This document shows positions 7,038 to 13,532 of a stretch of DNA of 17,488 nt, one piece after another. Position 1 is the stretch's first letter, and the number at the start of each line of letters is the position of its first letter. The notes beneath the pieces are model-generated. The model worked only from the letters and a program-made list of their open reading frames with translations. It made no database searches and was not told where the DNA came from. The DNA is from Burkholderiales bacterium (lineage in GTDB: Bacteria > Pseudomonadota > Gammaproteobacteria > Burkholderiales > Burkholderiaceae_C), in NCBI GenBank assembly GCA_947450745.1, contig CANFYD010000018.1, forward strand, positions 1-17,488, read 5' to 3'. Both the position numbers and the translations under genes were made by a program.

Positions 7038-8159
7038 TTATTTAACTGCCAGTGCCGCCGGCATACTTTCAAGATGGAGCGTTCGTGTCGGGAATGCCAG
7101 CTCGGCACCGTGTGCGGCAATGATATTCGCGATCTTCAGCATCACCTCCTGCTGTATTTCATGAAACTCGATCCAGCTGGTCGTGCGGGTGAAGGTGTAA
7201 ATCATGATATTCAACGACGACGCTGCGAATTTCACGAAATTGACAATCGTCGTTTTGCTTTTTTCAATCTCCGGGTGAGCCATCAACATCGCCTTGATAT
7301 CCGCCACGATGGCAGGCATTTTGTCAATATCCACATAACGTATTCCGACCGTTTCATAAATACGGCGATGCAACATACGCGAGGCGTTTTCAACCGCAAT
7401 CAGAGTGAAAACGGCATTCGGCACATACAGCGGCCGCATATCAAAAGTACGGATACGGGTCAAGCGCCAACCGATTTCCTCGACCGTGCCTTCAATCTCT
7501 TTATCGGGTGATCTGATCCAGTCGCCCACCACAAACGGGCGGTCCAAATAAACCATCAAACCGCCAAAGAAATTAGCCAACATGTCCTTGGCGGCAAAGC
7601 CGACCGCGATGCCACCCACCCCGCCAAAAGCCAGCAAGCCAGAGATTGAGAACCCCAGACTCTGCATGCTGACAATGGCGGCGGTGATCATGACGGAGAT
7701 GCGCAGCAACTTGCCAATCGCGTCCACCGTGGTGCGGTCCAGTGCCTCGCCGCGAGCCTCGCGCTGCGACACCACGTTGTCCTGCACATTGCCGATAAAG
7801 CGCATCAGGAACCAGGCCAGACAGGCAATCACGCCGATGGTGCGCATCGGGGCGATTGCTTCGAACAACACGGTATCGGTCTCGTTTTGAACGATGCGGG
7901 CGGCAAAGGCGATGCCGATCACCCAGCCGAGCACCGTCAACGGTGTGCGCGCCGCCGACACCAGGGCAAAGTTCCACGGCGCGGTGGCCAACCGGGCGCG
8001 TTCTTCCAAGCGGGCCAGCAAGCGGCGCAAGAAGAAATTCGCCACCACCACCGCCAGCACCACAATGAAAATCTGCAGCACCAAGGTTAAAAAGTCATCG
8101 CCGCCGGTCAGCCGCAACAACCATTTTTCAAGCCCGTCCAAATTCAATAAGCGCTGCAA
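7038..8159 (-). CDS. MscS-family mechanosensitive ion channel, five-helix YnaI-like type
   Basis: A 373-aa inner-membrane channel expected to open under membrane tension and release solutes on osmotic downshock. Hydrophobic segments lie at about 23-45, 73-90, 105-122 and 150-168. The pore helix plus start of the beta domain is at 172-215, with GGVGGIAVGFAAKDML followed by FFGGLMVYLDRPFVVGDWI. The MscS beta and alpha/beta domains follow (EIGWRLTRIRTFD, YVPNAVF, up to the C-terminus). The two extra N-terminal helices and the length place it nearer YnaI than the 286-aa MscS. The start is uncertain. TTG at 8159 is the first possible start after an in-frame TAA and there is no ATG before the third helix, but no Shine-Dalgarno is visible. 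It lies 177 bp downstream of the ABC ATPase gene, separated by a REP-like repeat, and just upstream of bactofilin. Confidence 0.92.
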   Translation of the reverse strand: MQRLLNLDGLEKWLLRLTGGDDFLTLVLQIFIVVLAVVVANFFLRRLLARLEERARLATAPWNFALVSAARTPLTVLGWVIGIAFAARIVQNETDTVLFEAIAPMRTIGVIACLAWFLMRFIGNVQDNVVSQREARGEALDRTTVDAIGKLLRISVMITAAIVSMQSLGFSISGLLAFGGVGGIAVGFAAKDMLANFFGGLMVYLDRPFVVGDWIRSPDKEIEGTVEEIGWRLTRIRTFDMRPLYVPNAVFTLIAVENASRMLHRRIYETVGIRYVDIDKMPAIVADIKAMLMAHPEIEKSKTTIVNFVKFAASSLNIMIYTFTRTTSWIEFHEIQQEVMLKIANIIAAHGAELAFPTRTLHLESMPAALAVK

Positions 8160-8199
8160 TTTTTATAACCGATTCAATTTTCAAATAGCGGAGGAGGCT

Positions 8200-8317
8200 G
8201 TAGGGCGGGTCGTGACCCGCGTCTGGCCGACTGTGGCAGCCGTGATGCGCTAAGCCAGCTCCTTTTGGCACTTCGCTGCCGTTGCCGAAATCGTTCGCGG
8301 GTCTCGACTCGCCCTAC
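8200..8317. repeat. REP-like inverted pair between the ABC operon and the MscS-like gene
   Basis: The 22-bp arms at 8200-8221 and 8296-8317 are reverse complements at 20 of 22 positions (GTAGGGCGGGTCGTGACCCG... versus the inverse of ...GGGTCTCGACTCGCCCTAC). Each arm is itself nearly palindromic: GCGGGTC-GT-GACCCGC is a perfect 7-bp stem on the left. The 74 bp between the arms encode nothing recognisable. This is typical of REP doublets (BIME-like), which often stabilise or end upstream transcripts. Here it would separate ABC transporter mRNA from the channel gene. Confidence 0.7.
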
Positions 8318-8336
8318 GTCACTGCAGCCCAGGCTC

Positions 8337-9113
8337 CTAGGCCGCGTCCAGCACCGCACTCAGAAAAGCCTGGGTGCGCTCATTCTGAGGCGAGCCGAAG
8401 ATTTCTTGCGGTGTGCCTTGCTCGGCGATCTTGCCCTCCGAGAAGAAGCAGACACGGTCGGCGAACTCGCGTGCGAAACCCATCTGGTGGGTCACCATCA
8501 GCATGGTCAACTTGTGCTCATCGCCAAGGCGGCGGATCACATTGAGCACCTCTCCGCACAGCTCGGGGTCAAGCGCCGAGGTCACTTCGTCGAACAGCAT
8601 CACTTGCGGGCGCATGGCCAGCGCGCGCGCAATCGCGACCCGCTGCTGCTGCCCGCCCGACAGCCGGGACGGGTAGGCCGCAAACTTGTCCGACAGCCCG
8701 ACCATGTCCAGCAACTCGCGGGCACGCTCATCCGCTTCACGCGGGCTCAGCCCCAGCGCTTTGACCGGTGCCTCCACCACGTTTTCCAGCGCGGTCATGT
8801 GGGGGAACAGGTTGAAGCTCTGAAACACCATGCCGATATTGCGGCGGCCCTGGCGTTTGTAGCTTTCGCTGGCCGGCACCAAACCGCCGTTTTTTGCCAT
8901 ATGGGTCAAGGGCTGACCGTCGAATTCGATCACGCCATCGTTGATGCCTTCGAGCATCATCAGCACCCGCAGCAGCGTCGATTTGCCGGAGCCGCTGGGG
9001 CCGATGATGGCGACTTTTTCGTTAGCCGCCACGTCCAGGTCCAGCTGGTCAAGCACGGTCAGCGCGCCGTAGCGTTTGCTCACGCCGCGGAAACGGATCA
9101 AGGGAGAAGTCAT
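8337..9113 (-). CDS. ehuA: ABC transporter ATP-binding protein, polar amino acid/ectoine type (EhuA-like)
   Basis: A 258-aa cytoplasmic ATPase of the polar-amino-acid uptake family that powers the importer encoded just upstream. Visible features are Walker A GPSGSGKS (38-45), Q-loop Gln98 in GMVFQSFNLFPH, signature LSGGQQQR (151-158), Walker B VMLFDEVTSALDP (171-183) and the switch His209 in MVTHQMGF. All are intact. ATG 9113 has GAGGA about 11 nt upstream. It is the last gene of the four-gene set, 39 bp after the second permease, matching the ehuBCDA order. The loop between Walker A and the Q-loop (about residues 66-92) is longer than in GlnQ/HisP, as is common in this subgroup. The ectoine assignment rests on the binding protein rather than the ATPase. 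Confidence 0.93.
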   Translation of the reverse strand: MTSPLIRFRGVSKRYGALTVLDQLDLDVAANEKVAIIGPSGSGKSTLLRVLMMLEGINDGVIEFDGQPLTHMAKNGGLVPASESYKRQGRRNIGMVFQSFNLFPHMTALENVVEAPVKALGLSPREADERARELLDMVGLSDKFAAYPSRLSGGQQQRVAIARALAMRPQVMLFDEVTSALDPELCGEVLNVIRRLGDEHKLTMLMVTHQMGFAREFADRVCFFSEGKIAEQGTPQEIFGSPQNERTQAFLSAVLDAA

Positions 9114-9152
9114 AAGTGGGGTGTCCTCAACACTGTATTTGGGGCCGCCGAA

Positions 9153-9815
9153 TCAGGGCAGACGAAGGCGCGTTTCAAGCTGGCGCACCAGCAGCGCCAC
9201 GACCAAGCTGATGACCAAGAAGAACAGGCCGGCCAGGGTGATCGGCTCGATATAGCGGAAGGTCAACGAGCCGATGTTCTTGGCCTGCAGCATCAGCTCC
9301 ACCACAGTGATGGCCGACAACACCGGCGTGTCCTTGAACATCGCGATCAGATAGTTGCCCAGCGCCGGCACGATGGGGCGAATTGCTTGCGGCAAAACGA
9401 TGCCGCGATAGGCATGCCACGGGTTCAGGCTCAAGGCCTTGGCGGCTTCCCATTGGCCGCGCGGCACGGCATCGAGCCCGGCGCGGTAAACCTCGGCCGT
9501 GTAGCAGGCGTAATGCAGAGCCAAGCCCAAAGTGCCTGCCGTCAGCGCCGACAAGGTCAGCCCGAATTCGGGCAACACGTAGTACAAAAAGTACAACTGG
9601 ATCAGCAGCGGCGTGCTGCGGATGAACTCGATCACCGCCGTGGCCGGCCAGGACAGCCAGCGCTGCGGGGCCCGCCGCAGCACCGCCAGCAGCAAGCCCA
9701 GCACCAGCGCCAGCGCAAACGCCAGCAAGGTGATGCCTATCGTGTTGATCGAGGCTTGCAACAGTTGGGGCAAGATTTGCAGCGCAAATTGCCAATCAAA
9801 AAATCCCGCCTCCAT
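9153..9815 (-). CDS. ehuD: ABC transporter permease, polar amino acid/ectoine type (EhuD-like)
   Basis: A 220-aa inner-membrane permease of the HisM/GlnP family, pairing with the adjacent permease to form the translocation channel. It has several hydrophobic helices and the cytoplasmic EAA loop WEAAKALSLNPWHAYRGIVL, which contacts the ATPase. The N-terminal motif LLQASINTIGITLLAFALAL and EFIRSTPLLIQLYFLYYVLP are family hallmarks. I choose ATG 9815, which shares one base with the stop of the upstream permease (TGATG) and has GGGAG 6 nt upstream. A GTG at 9818 would be only 3 nt from that Shine-Dalgarno. The tight overlap implies translational coupling with its partner permease. Confidence 0.9.
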   Translation of the reverse strand: MEAGFFDWQFALQILPQLLQASINTIGITLLAFALALVLGLLLAVLRRAPQRWLSWPATAVIEFIRSTPLLIQLYFLYYVLPEFGLTLSALTAGTLGLALHYACYTAEVYRAGLDAVPRGQWEAAKALSLNPWHAYRGIVLPQAIRPIVPALGNYLIAMFKDTPVLSAITVVELMLQAKNIGSLTFRYIEPITLAGLFFLVISLVVALLVRQLETRLRLP

Positions 9816-10471
9816 CACATGCTCCCTTTGCGCAAACCGCGGTTCAAGCGCCGATCAAGTCGGCGCATCAGCAGGTTGATGCTCTGCGCCAGCAAGAAAT
9901 AGATCAGCAACGCGAGGCTGAAAATCTCCGTCGTGCGGAAGGTCGCTTGCACCAATTGGTTGGCCCGGAAGGTCAGGTCGGCCAGGGTGATCAGCGACAC
10001 CAGCGAGGTGCCCTTCAACAGTTCGATCAACAGATTGGTGGCCGGCGGGATCGCTTTGGCCAGCGCTTGCGGCAGGACGATGTCCAGAAACCGATGCAGC
10101 GGTGGAACGTTCAAGGCGATGGCGGCCTCCAACTGGCCGCGCGGTACAGCCAACAACGCGCCACGCATCACCTCGGCGCCGTAAGCCCCGATGTTCAGCC
10201 CCAAGCCCAGCACGGCCACCAGGAACGGTGTCAGCGTGACGTTGAACGGCGGCAGCGGCAGTACAAAGAACAGCCAGAACAGCTGCACCAGCAGAGACGT
10301 GCCACGGAACACCTCGATATAGGCATTGGCCACCCAGCGCAGCCCGCGCCAGGGCGACAACTTGGCCAGCGCGGCCAACACCGCCAACGCGATGGCCAGC
10401 AGCGATGCCAAACAAGTAATGCGCACGGTCACCAGCATGCCCTCCAGCAGGAGGGGTAACAACTCAGTCAT
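9815..10471 (-). CDS. ehuC: ABC transporter permease, polar amino acid/ectoine type (EhuC-like)
   Basis: A 218-aa inner-membrane permease of the HisQ/GlnP family. Visible features are the N-terminal LLPLLLEGMLVTVRITCLAS, the conserved YIEVFRGTSLLVQLFWLFFV (51-70), and the EAA loop QLEAAIALNVPPLHRFLDIV (113-132) that docks to the ATPase. It is basic at the C-terminus (RRLDRRLNRGLRKG), which should be cytoplasmic. It starts 12 bp after the binding-protein stop and overlaps the next permease gene, so all four genes form one operon. The Shine-Dalgarno is weak, consistent with coupling to the upstream gene. Substrate is inferred from the binding protein. Confidence 0.9.
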   Translation of the reverse strand: MTELLPLLLEGMLVTVRITCLASLLAIALAVLAALAKLSPWRGLRWVANAYIEVFRGTSLLVQLFWLFFVLPLPPFNVTLTPFLVAVLGLGLNIGAYGAEVMRGALLAVPRGQLEAAIALNVPPLHRFLDIVLPQALAKAIPPATNLLIELLKGTSLVSLITLADLTFRANQLVQATFRTTEIFSLALLIYFLLAQSINLLMRRLDRRLNRGLRKGSM

Positions 10472-10483
10472 GGCGGCGGGCGC

Positions 10484-11332
10484 TCAGGGCTGGACCAGAT
10501 CGGCCACCGTCTTGCTGGTGAGGTTGGAGCTGTCGAAACCGAACGGAGCGACCAAGGCCAGATGCTCTTCACTGCCCAGCCAGACCTTCAACGCCGCGTT
10601 GACCGCGTCGCGCAGGTCTTGATCGTCCTTGCGGAAGGCCAGCGCGCCGTAGCCGATGTGAGCCGGATCGTCCTTGAAATCTGTGATCGCCTCGACGCGG
10701 CTGCCGCCCTTGACGTCCAGATCGCGCATCGTCAACTGGGTGCCGACGGCCGCGTGGGCACGGCCGGTGCGCACCGCCTGCAACTGCGCGATCGTGTTGG
10801 GCACCTGCATGATCTGGGCGTCCGGCACACCGGCCGCGCGGGCATAGCCGTATTCCGCCGTGCCGGACATGATGGCCAGTTTGACGCGCTTGTCCGCCAC
10901 GATGCTGGCATAGCTGTTCAGCTTGCGCGGGTTGCCCTTGGTCACCAGCAAGGTGTCACCGATCTGGTAATGGGGGTCAGTGAACGAGACCTGCTGCTGC
11001 CGCTCCGGCGTCACATACATGCCGGCGGCAATCACATCGAAGCGCCCCGCCAGCAGGCCGGGAATCAAGCCGCCCCATTCGGTCAACACCGCATTCACTT
11101 GGGTCACGCCGATGGTCTTGAAGATGACTCGGGTGATCTCCGGCGATTCGCCGGTCACCGTGCCATCGGGCCGTGTGTAGGCAAACGGTGCCTCGTTGGC
11201 ATAACCGATGCGGATTTCACCGGTGCGTTGGATCCGCTCCAGCGTGGTTTCGGCACGAGCTGTTGTGGTGATACTCAGGGCGGCAGCGGCGATGAATAGG
11301 GCAGCAACCGGGATTTTGATTAGATTTTTCAT
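10484..11332 (-). CDS. ehuB: ABC transporter substrate-binding protein, EhuB-like (ectoine/hydroxyectoine)
   Basis: A 282-aa periplasmic solute receptor. A Sec signal peptide covers about 1-27, with basic KNLIK, a hydrophobic core and ARA before Glu28. The SBP_bac_3 fold is clear: GEIRIGYANEAPFAY, GESPEITRVI, GLIPGLLAGRFDVIAAGMYVTPERQ. In EhuB of Sinorhizobium meliloti, as I recall, ectoine is held by Glu21, Phe24, Tyr60, Phe80 and Arg85 of the mature chain. Here Glu47, Phe50, Trp86, Tyr106 and Arg111 occur with exactly that spacing (mature 20, 23, 59, 79, 84), so the acidic, aromatic and Arg positions are kept with two aromatic swaps. The operon order BCDA also fits. No ectoine degradation genes (eutABC/doe) are in the window, so the solute may be used as an osmoprotectant. 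A related compatible solute or amino acid remains possible. Confidence 0.87.
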   Translation of the reverse strand: MKNLIKIPVAALFIAAAALSITTTARAETTLERIQRTGEIRIGYANEAPFAYTRPDGTVTGESPEITRVIFKTIGVTQVNAVLTEWGGLIPGLLAGRFDVIAAGMYVTPERQQQVSFTDPHYQIGDTLLVTKGNPRKLNSYASIVADKRVKLAIMSGTAEYGYARAAGVPDAQIMQVPNTIAQLQAVRTGRAHAAVGTQLTMRDLDVKGGSRVEAITDFKDDPAHIGYGALAFRKDDQDLRDAVNAALKVWLGSEEHLALVAPFGFDSSNLTSKTVADLVQP

Positions 11333-11381
11333 GGGGTTCTCTTTGAAAACTAACGGCTATGAAAATGGTTCGGCTCAAATA

Positions 11382-11399
11382 CATCAGGTGCATCAGATG
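11382..11399. promoter_or_regulatory. tandem 9-mer, possible operator upstream of ehuB
   Basis: CATCAGGTG and CATCAGATG are adjacent direct repeats differing at one base, and the second lies within the 11-bp palindrome GCATCAGATGC. The position is 50-67 bp upstream of the ehuB ATG, where a regulator could act. No known consensus was matched. Confidence 0.3.
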
Positions 11400-11495
11400 C
11401 TGAATTTTTGTCAAACAGCGGCGCAAAGGCAAACCACAGGTAAGCACTGAGGTTAGCCCCTGAATCAAGCAGAGAACAGCAGCCAAACCCCGGCG

Positions 11496-11518
11496 TGTTT
11501 GTAGGAATTTGCTGACGC
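11496..11518 (+). repeat. 23-bp dispersed repeat, copy 2
   Basis: Identical over 23 bp to 6279-6301 (core TTTGTAGGAATTTGCTGACG), in the same orientation, about 5.2 kb apart. It lies in the divergent ehuB/mscS region, 120 bp upstream of the mscS start. Confidence 0.75.
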
Positions 11519-11590
11519 TGAAATGCATCGGTGCCGCTGCGATAAATGAATGGCGGACCCGCCAGAACTCATCAAATTTGCAGCGGATCG

Positions 11591-11617
11591 AATTGAAATC
11601 GGCGCTGCGATTCAATT
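11591..11617. repeat. inverted repeat just upstream of mscS
   Basis: AATTGAAATCG (11591-11601) pairs with CGATTCAATT (11608-11617) apart from one extra A. The word CGATTCAATT also occurs at 8170-8179, 11 bp upstream of the other MscS-type gene's start, in mirrored orientation relative to its gene. It could be an operator or a 5'-leader hairpin. The shared word is short enough to be chance. Confidence 0.35.
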
Positions 11618-11637
11618 AAGTTGTTAGCCTTGCGTCC

Positions 11638-12483
11638 ATGAATGAAAAAATTGAAAAAACTATCGACCTGCTGACCACCTATTTGTTGACCTACGGGATC
11701 AATGTGGTGGGAGCCATTGCCACGCTGGTGTTCGGCTATCTGATGGCCGGTTGGCTGGCACGCCTGACGCATCAAGCGATGCGCCGCTCGGGCAAGATCG
11801 ATGCCGTCTTCCACCAGTTGCCGGGCAAGTTCGTGCGCACGGCGGTGATGGTGTTCACGCTGATCGCGGTGCTGAACCGCTTCGGGGTTGAGACCACCAG
11901 CTTGATCGCCATGCTGGGCGCGGCCGGGTTGGCCATTGGCTTGGCGCTGCAGGGCACGCTCAGCAATGTGGCGGCCGGCGTGATGATCCTGGTGTTCAGG
12001 CCGTTCAAGGTCGGCGACGCCGTGCAACTGGGCGGCACCGTCTACATCATTGACGATGTCGGCTTCTTCGTGTGCAAGGGCCACTTGCCCGACGGACCGA
12101 TGGTGTTTCTGCCCAATTCCAGCATCTGGGGCCACACCATCATCAACCTGTCGGTGACCGACCAGGACATCCGCCGCATCGACGCGGTTTACGGCATTGC
12201 CTACAACGACGACATCAACGCCGCGCTGAAGATTCTTCGCCAGATTGCCGCCGACGAAGCCCGCATCCTCGACACCCCCGCCCCGCTGATCCAGGTCGAG
12301 AGCCTGGGCGACAACTCGGTGAACATCCTGTTCCGAGTCTGGACATCACGCCAGGATTGGTGGGCCACCAAGCTCGACCTGATCCAGCGCTGCAAAGAAG
12401 CACTGGAACAAGGCGGCTGCTCCTTCCCCTTCCCGCAGCGGGAAGTGCATCACTACCAAGTCGAAGCGAAGCAAACCCGCTGA
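11638..12483 (+). CDS. mscS: small-conductance mechanosensitive channel MscS
   Basis: A 281-aa inner-membrane channel of canonical MscS layout (E. coli 286 aa) that opens near lytic tension and dumps solutes on osmotic downshock. Helices lie at about 20-40 and 65-82. The pore helix follows at 94-125 with the Gly/Ala-packed GAAGLAIGLALQGTLSN and the kinked VAAGVMILVFRPFKVGDAV. The vestibule (beta domain with FLPNSSIWG; alpha/beta domain with RRIDAVYGIAYNDD) ends at FPFPQREVHHY, a typical MscS C-terminus. ATG 11638 has only a weak Shine-Dalgarno. It diverges from the ehu-like operon. The other MscS-type gene lies just beyond that operon, so this is a second, shorter paralogue. The cytoplasmic portal domain looks complete. 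Confidence 0.95.
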   Translation: MNEKIEKTIDLLTTYLLTYGINVVGAIATLVFGYLMAGWLARLTHQAMRRSGKIDAVFHQLPGKFVRTAVMVFTLIAVLNRFGVETTSLIAMLGAAGLAIGLALQGTLSNVAAGVMILVFRPFKVGDAVQLGGTVYIIDDVGFFVCKGHLPDGPMVFLPNSSIWGHTIINLSVTDQDIRRIDAVYGIAYNDDINAALKILRQIAADEARILDTPAPLIQVESLGDNSVNILFRVWTSRQDWWATKLDLIQRCKEALEQGGCSFPFPQREVHHYQVEAKQTR

Positions 12484-12491
12484 AACAATGG

Positions 12492-12520
12492 GGTCAGAGT
12501 CATTTGTTTTGACTCTGACC
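12492..12520. terminator. GGGGTCAGAGTCA-type hairpin after mscS
   Basis: Perfect 11-bp arms GGTCAGAGTCA (12492-12502) and TGACTCTGACC (12510-12520) flank a 7-nt T-rich loop, starting 9 bp after the mscS stop. A short ATTTTT follows at about 12528. It may end mscS transcription. The GGGGTCAGAGTCA word resembles REP sequences associated with RAYT-type Y1 transposases, from memory rather than a search; no such transposase is in the window. Confidence 0.5.
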
Positions 12521-12540
12521 GCTCCATTTTTCGCGTGAGA

Positions 12541-12626
12541 CGGAGCAGAGGGACCGGAACGTACTTTCTGTACGTGCGGATCACGAGCATCCGGCCAACG
12601 ACGCATGACGGCTGCGCAGTAGAAAA
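12541..12626 (-). repeat. diverged second copy of the 131-bp palindromic repeat
   Basis: Read on the minus strand it contains TACTGCGCAGCCGTCATGCG, then TCGTTGG, a TGCTCG...ATCC stretch, CGTAC, and AAGTACGTTCCG followed by CTGCTCC. Each block matches 1659-1789 in order. The distal terminal inverted repeat seen in copy 1 is not preserved here. The central CGTAC...GTACG stem is kept although the loop differs, which suggests the fold is conserved. Confidence 0.7.
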
Positions 12627-12637
12627 TCCCCCCCCTC

Positions 12638-12859
12638 TCAGCCCTTCTTGCCACCGGCGAGCAGCAGTCCGGCACCGGCCACGATGGCTGCCACACCGGC
12701 CCAGACGGGGACGTTGACCGACTCCTTCTCCTTCACGGAGAGTTCGATCGGCCCCAGCTTGATGTCGTGAGTCTCTTTGGTGAAGCTGAAGCCGCCGTAC
12801 AGCAAGCCCAGCACGCCAGCTGCAATGAGAACGACACCAGCGAGTTTGATTGGATTCAT
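12638..12859 (-). CDS. small two-helix membrane protein, conserved hypothetical
   Basis: A 73-aa protein with an N-terminal hydrophobic segment (about 5-24, LAGVVLIAAGVLGLLYGGFS), a polar middle (TKETHDIKLGPIELSVKEKESVNV) and a second hydrophobic segment (about 52-69, VWAGVAAIVAGAGLLLAG) ending in GKKG. Similar small membrane proteins with a FSFTKETH...LGP-like centre are, to my recollection, widespread in Proteobacteria without a known role. ATG 12859 has an AAGAGA Shine-Dalgarno 5-6 nt upstream. It lies 184 bp downstream of the Tdi1-like gene on the same strand, probably as a separate unit. The stop is next to a run of eight C. No function is claimed. Confidence 0.8.
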   Translation of the reverse strand: MNPIKLAGVVLIAAGVLGLLYGGFSFTKETHDIKLGPIELSVKEKESVNVPVWAGVAAIVAGAGLLLAGGKKG

Positions 12860-13043
12860 TGCGTCTCTTTTCTGTGCATGGAGCGAACTCCGCGCGACCG
12901 GTTGGCGCGACGGATGCTCCGTTCAGCGGACTGCAAGATAGCGCAAAACCGCCTCACCCCCAAAAATATGCACCGCTGCACCCCAAAGGCGAGCAGAAGG
13001 CCAGCCGCAGCCCCAGCAGTGGGGCCAGCCGGCAGCCGCTTGG

Positions 13044-13532
13044 TCAGGGGCCGAACAAGACCTGCACCGGCGTGCCGTCCGGCAAGCCGCGAATGCTTTG
13101 ATGGATCTGCCCGGACAGCGCAAAGTGTTCGGCGGCCTCGCAGGGGAACATGTTTTCAGCCGAGAAACTGCCGGCCACAAAAACGGGCAGCGTCACAAAC
13201 GAATAGCACTGCCCGGGCGACAGTGGCTTGCCCTGCGACCTGAGGGTCTCGACCAAGCCGGGCAGAAACCATTCATCGACCTGCTCGCCGTCCAGCAGTC
13301 GCAAGAAATGTTCGCGCGAATCCGCCACTTGCTCCAAGTCGCCGGTGGCGGTGCTGAGCCACCAGATGGCACCGACCGGCAATTCGATGAAGACATCGCC
13401 GATGGCCGAGAACAGCAGCGGCGACCAACGCTCGCCGAGCAACCAACGCCATGCACCACGAAGTGATTCCAGCGCGGCAGGGTCGGGTTGCGCGGTCAGG
13501 TCGGTCAAGAAAAAGGGCACAGGATTCAACAT
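13044..13532 (-). CDS. DUF1851 / Tdi1-type T6SS immunity-like protein
   Basis: A 162-aa soluble protein. Visible features are LLFSAIGDVFIELPVGAIWW, LSTATGDLEQVADSREHF, VDEWFLPGLVETLRSQGK, LSPGQCYSFVTLPVFVAGSF, and a C-terminal FALSGQIHQSIRGLPDGTPV. This pattern matches my memory of DUF1851 (the C-terminal domain of T6SS immunity protein Tdi1), many members of which are lone housekeeping or orphan-immunity genes. The start is clear: ATG 13532 has GGAGG 5 nt upstream. A longer frame to 13622 would add 30 residues without such a signal. No type VI secretion gene, toxin or Rhs element is adjacent, so an immunity role is only a family-level suggestion. It is divergent from the sugar-uptake genes. 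Confidence 0.75.
   Translation of the reverse strand: MLNPVPFFLTDLTAQPDPAALESLRGAWRWLLGERWSPLLFSAIGDVFIELPVGAIWWLSTATGDLEQVADSREHFLRLLDGEQVDEWFLPGLVETLRSQGKPLSPGQCYSFVTLPVFVAGSFSAENMFPCEAAEHFALSGQIHQSIRGLPDGTPVQVLFGP

Larger units (their letters stand above)
11333..11637. other. 305-bp divergent intergenic region between ehuB and mscS
   Basis: This region should hold the promoters of both the importer operon and the divergent channel gene. It contains a tandem 9-mer at 11382-11399, the second 23-bp repeat copy at 11496-11518 and a hairpin 21 bp before the mscS start. A TTGACA is present on the minus strand at 11414-11409 but has no matching -10 box at 16-18 bp, so I do not call a promoter. 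Confidence 0.6.

Noticed and set aside
8265..9902. 545-codon open frame on the plus strand
   Set aside because: It lies antisense to ehuA and ehuD, whose motifs are intact, and its product is His/Gln/Arg-rich without any domain. This is a typical GC-rich antisense shadow.
11409..11414. TTGACA on the minus strand upstream of ehuB
   Set aside because: No acceptable -10 hexamer occurs at 16-18 bp spacing.
12628..12635. run of eight C beside the 73-aa gene stop
   Set aside because: It is outside the coding sequence and no promoter or start codon is positioned for phase variation; it could also be a sequencing-sensitive homopolymer.
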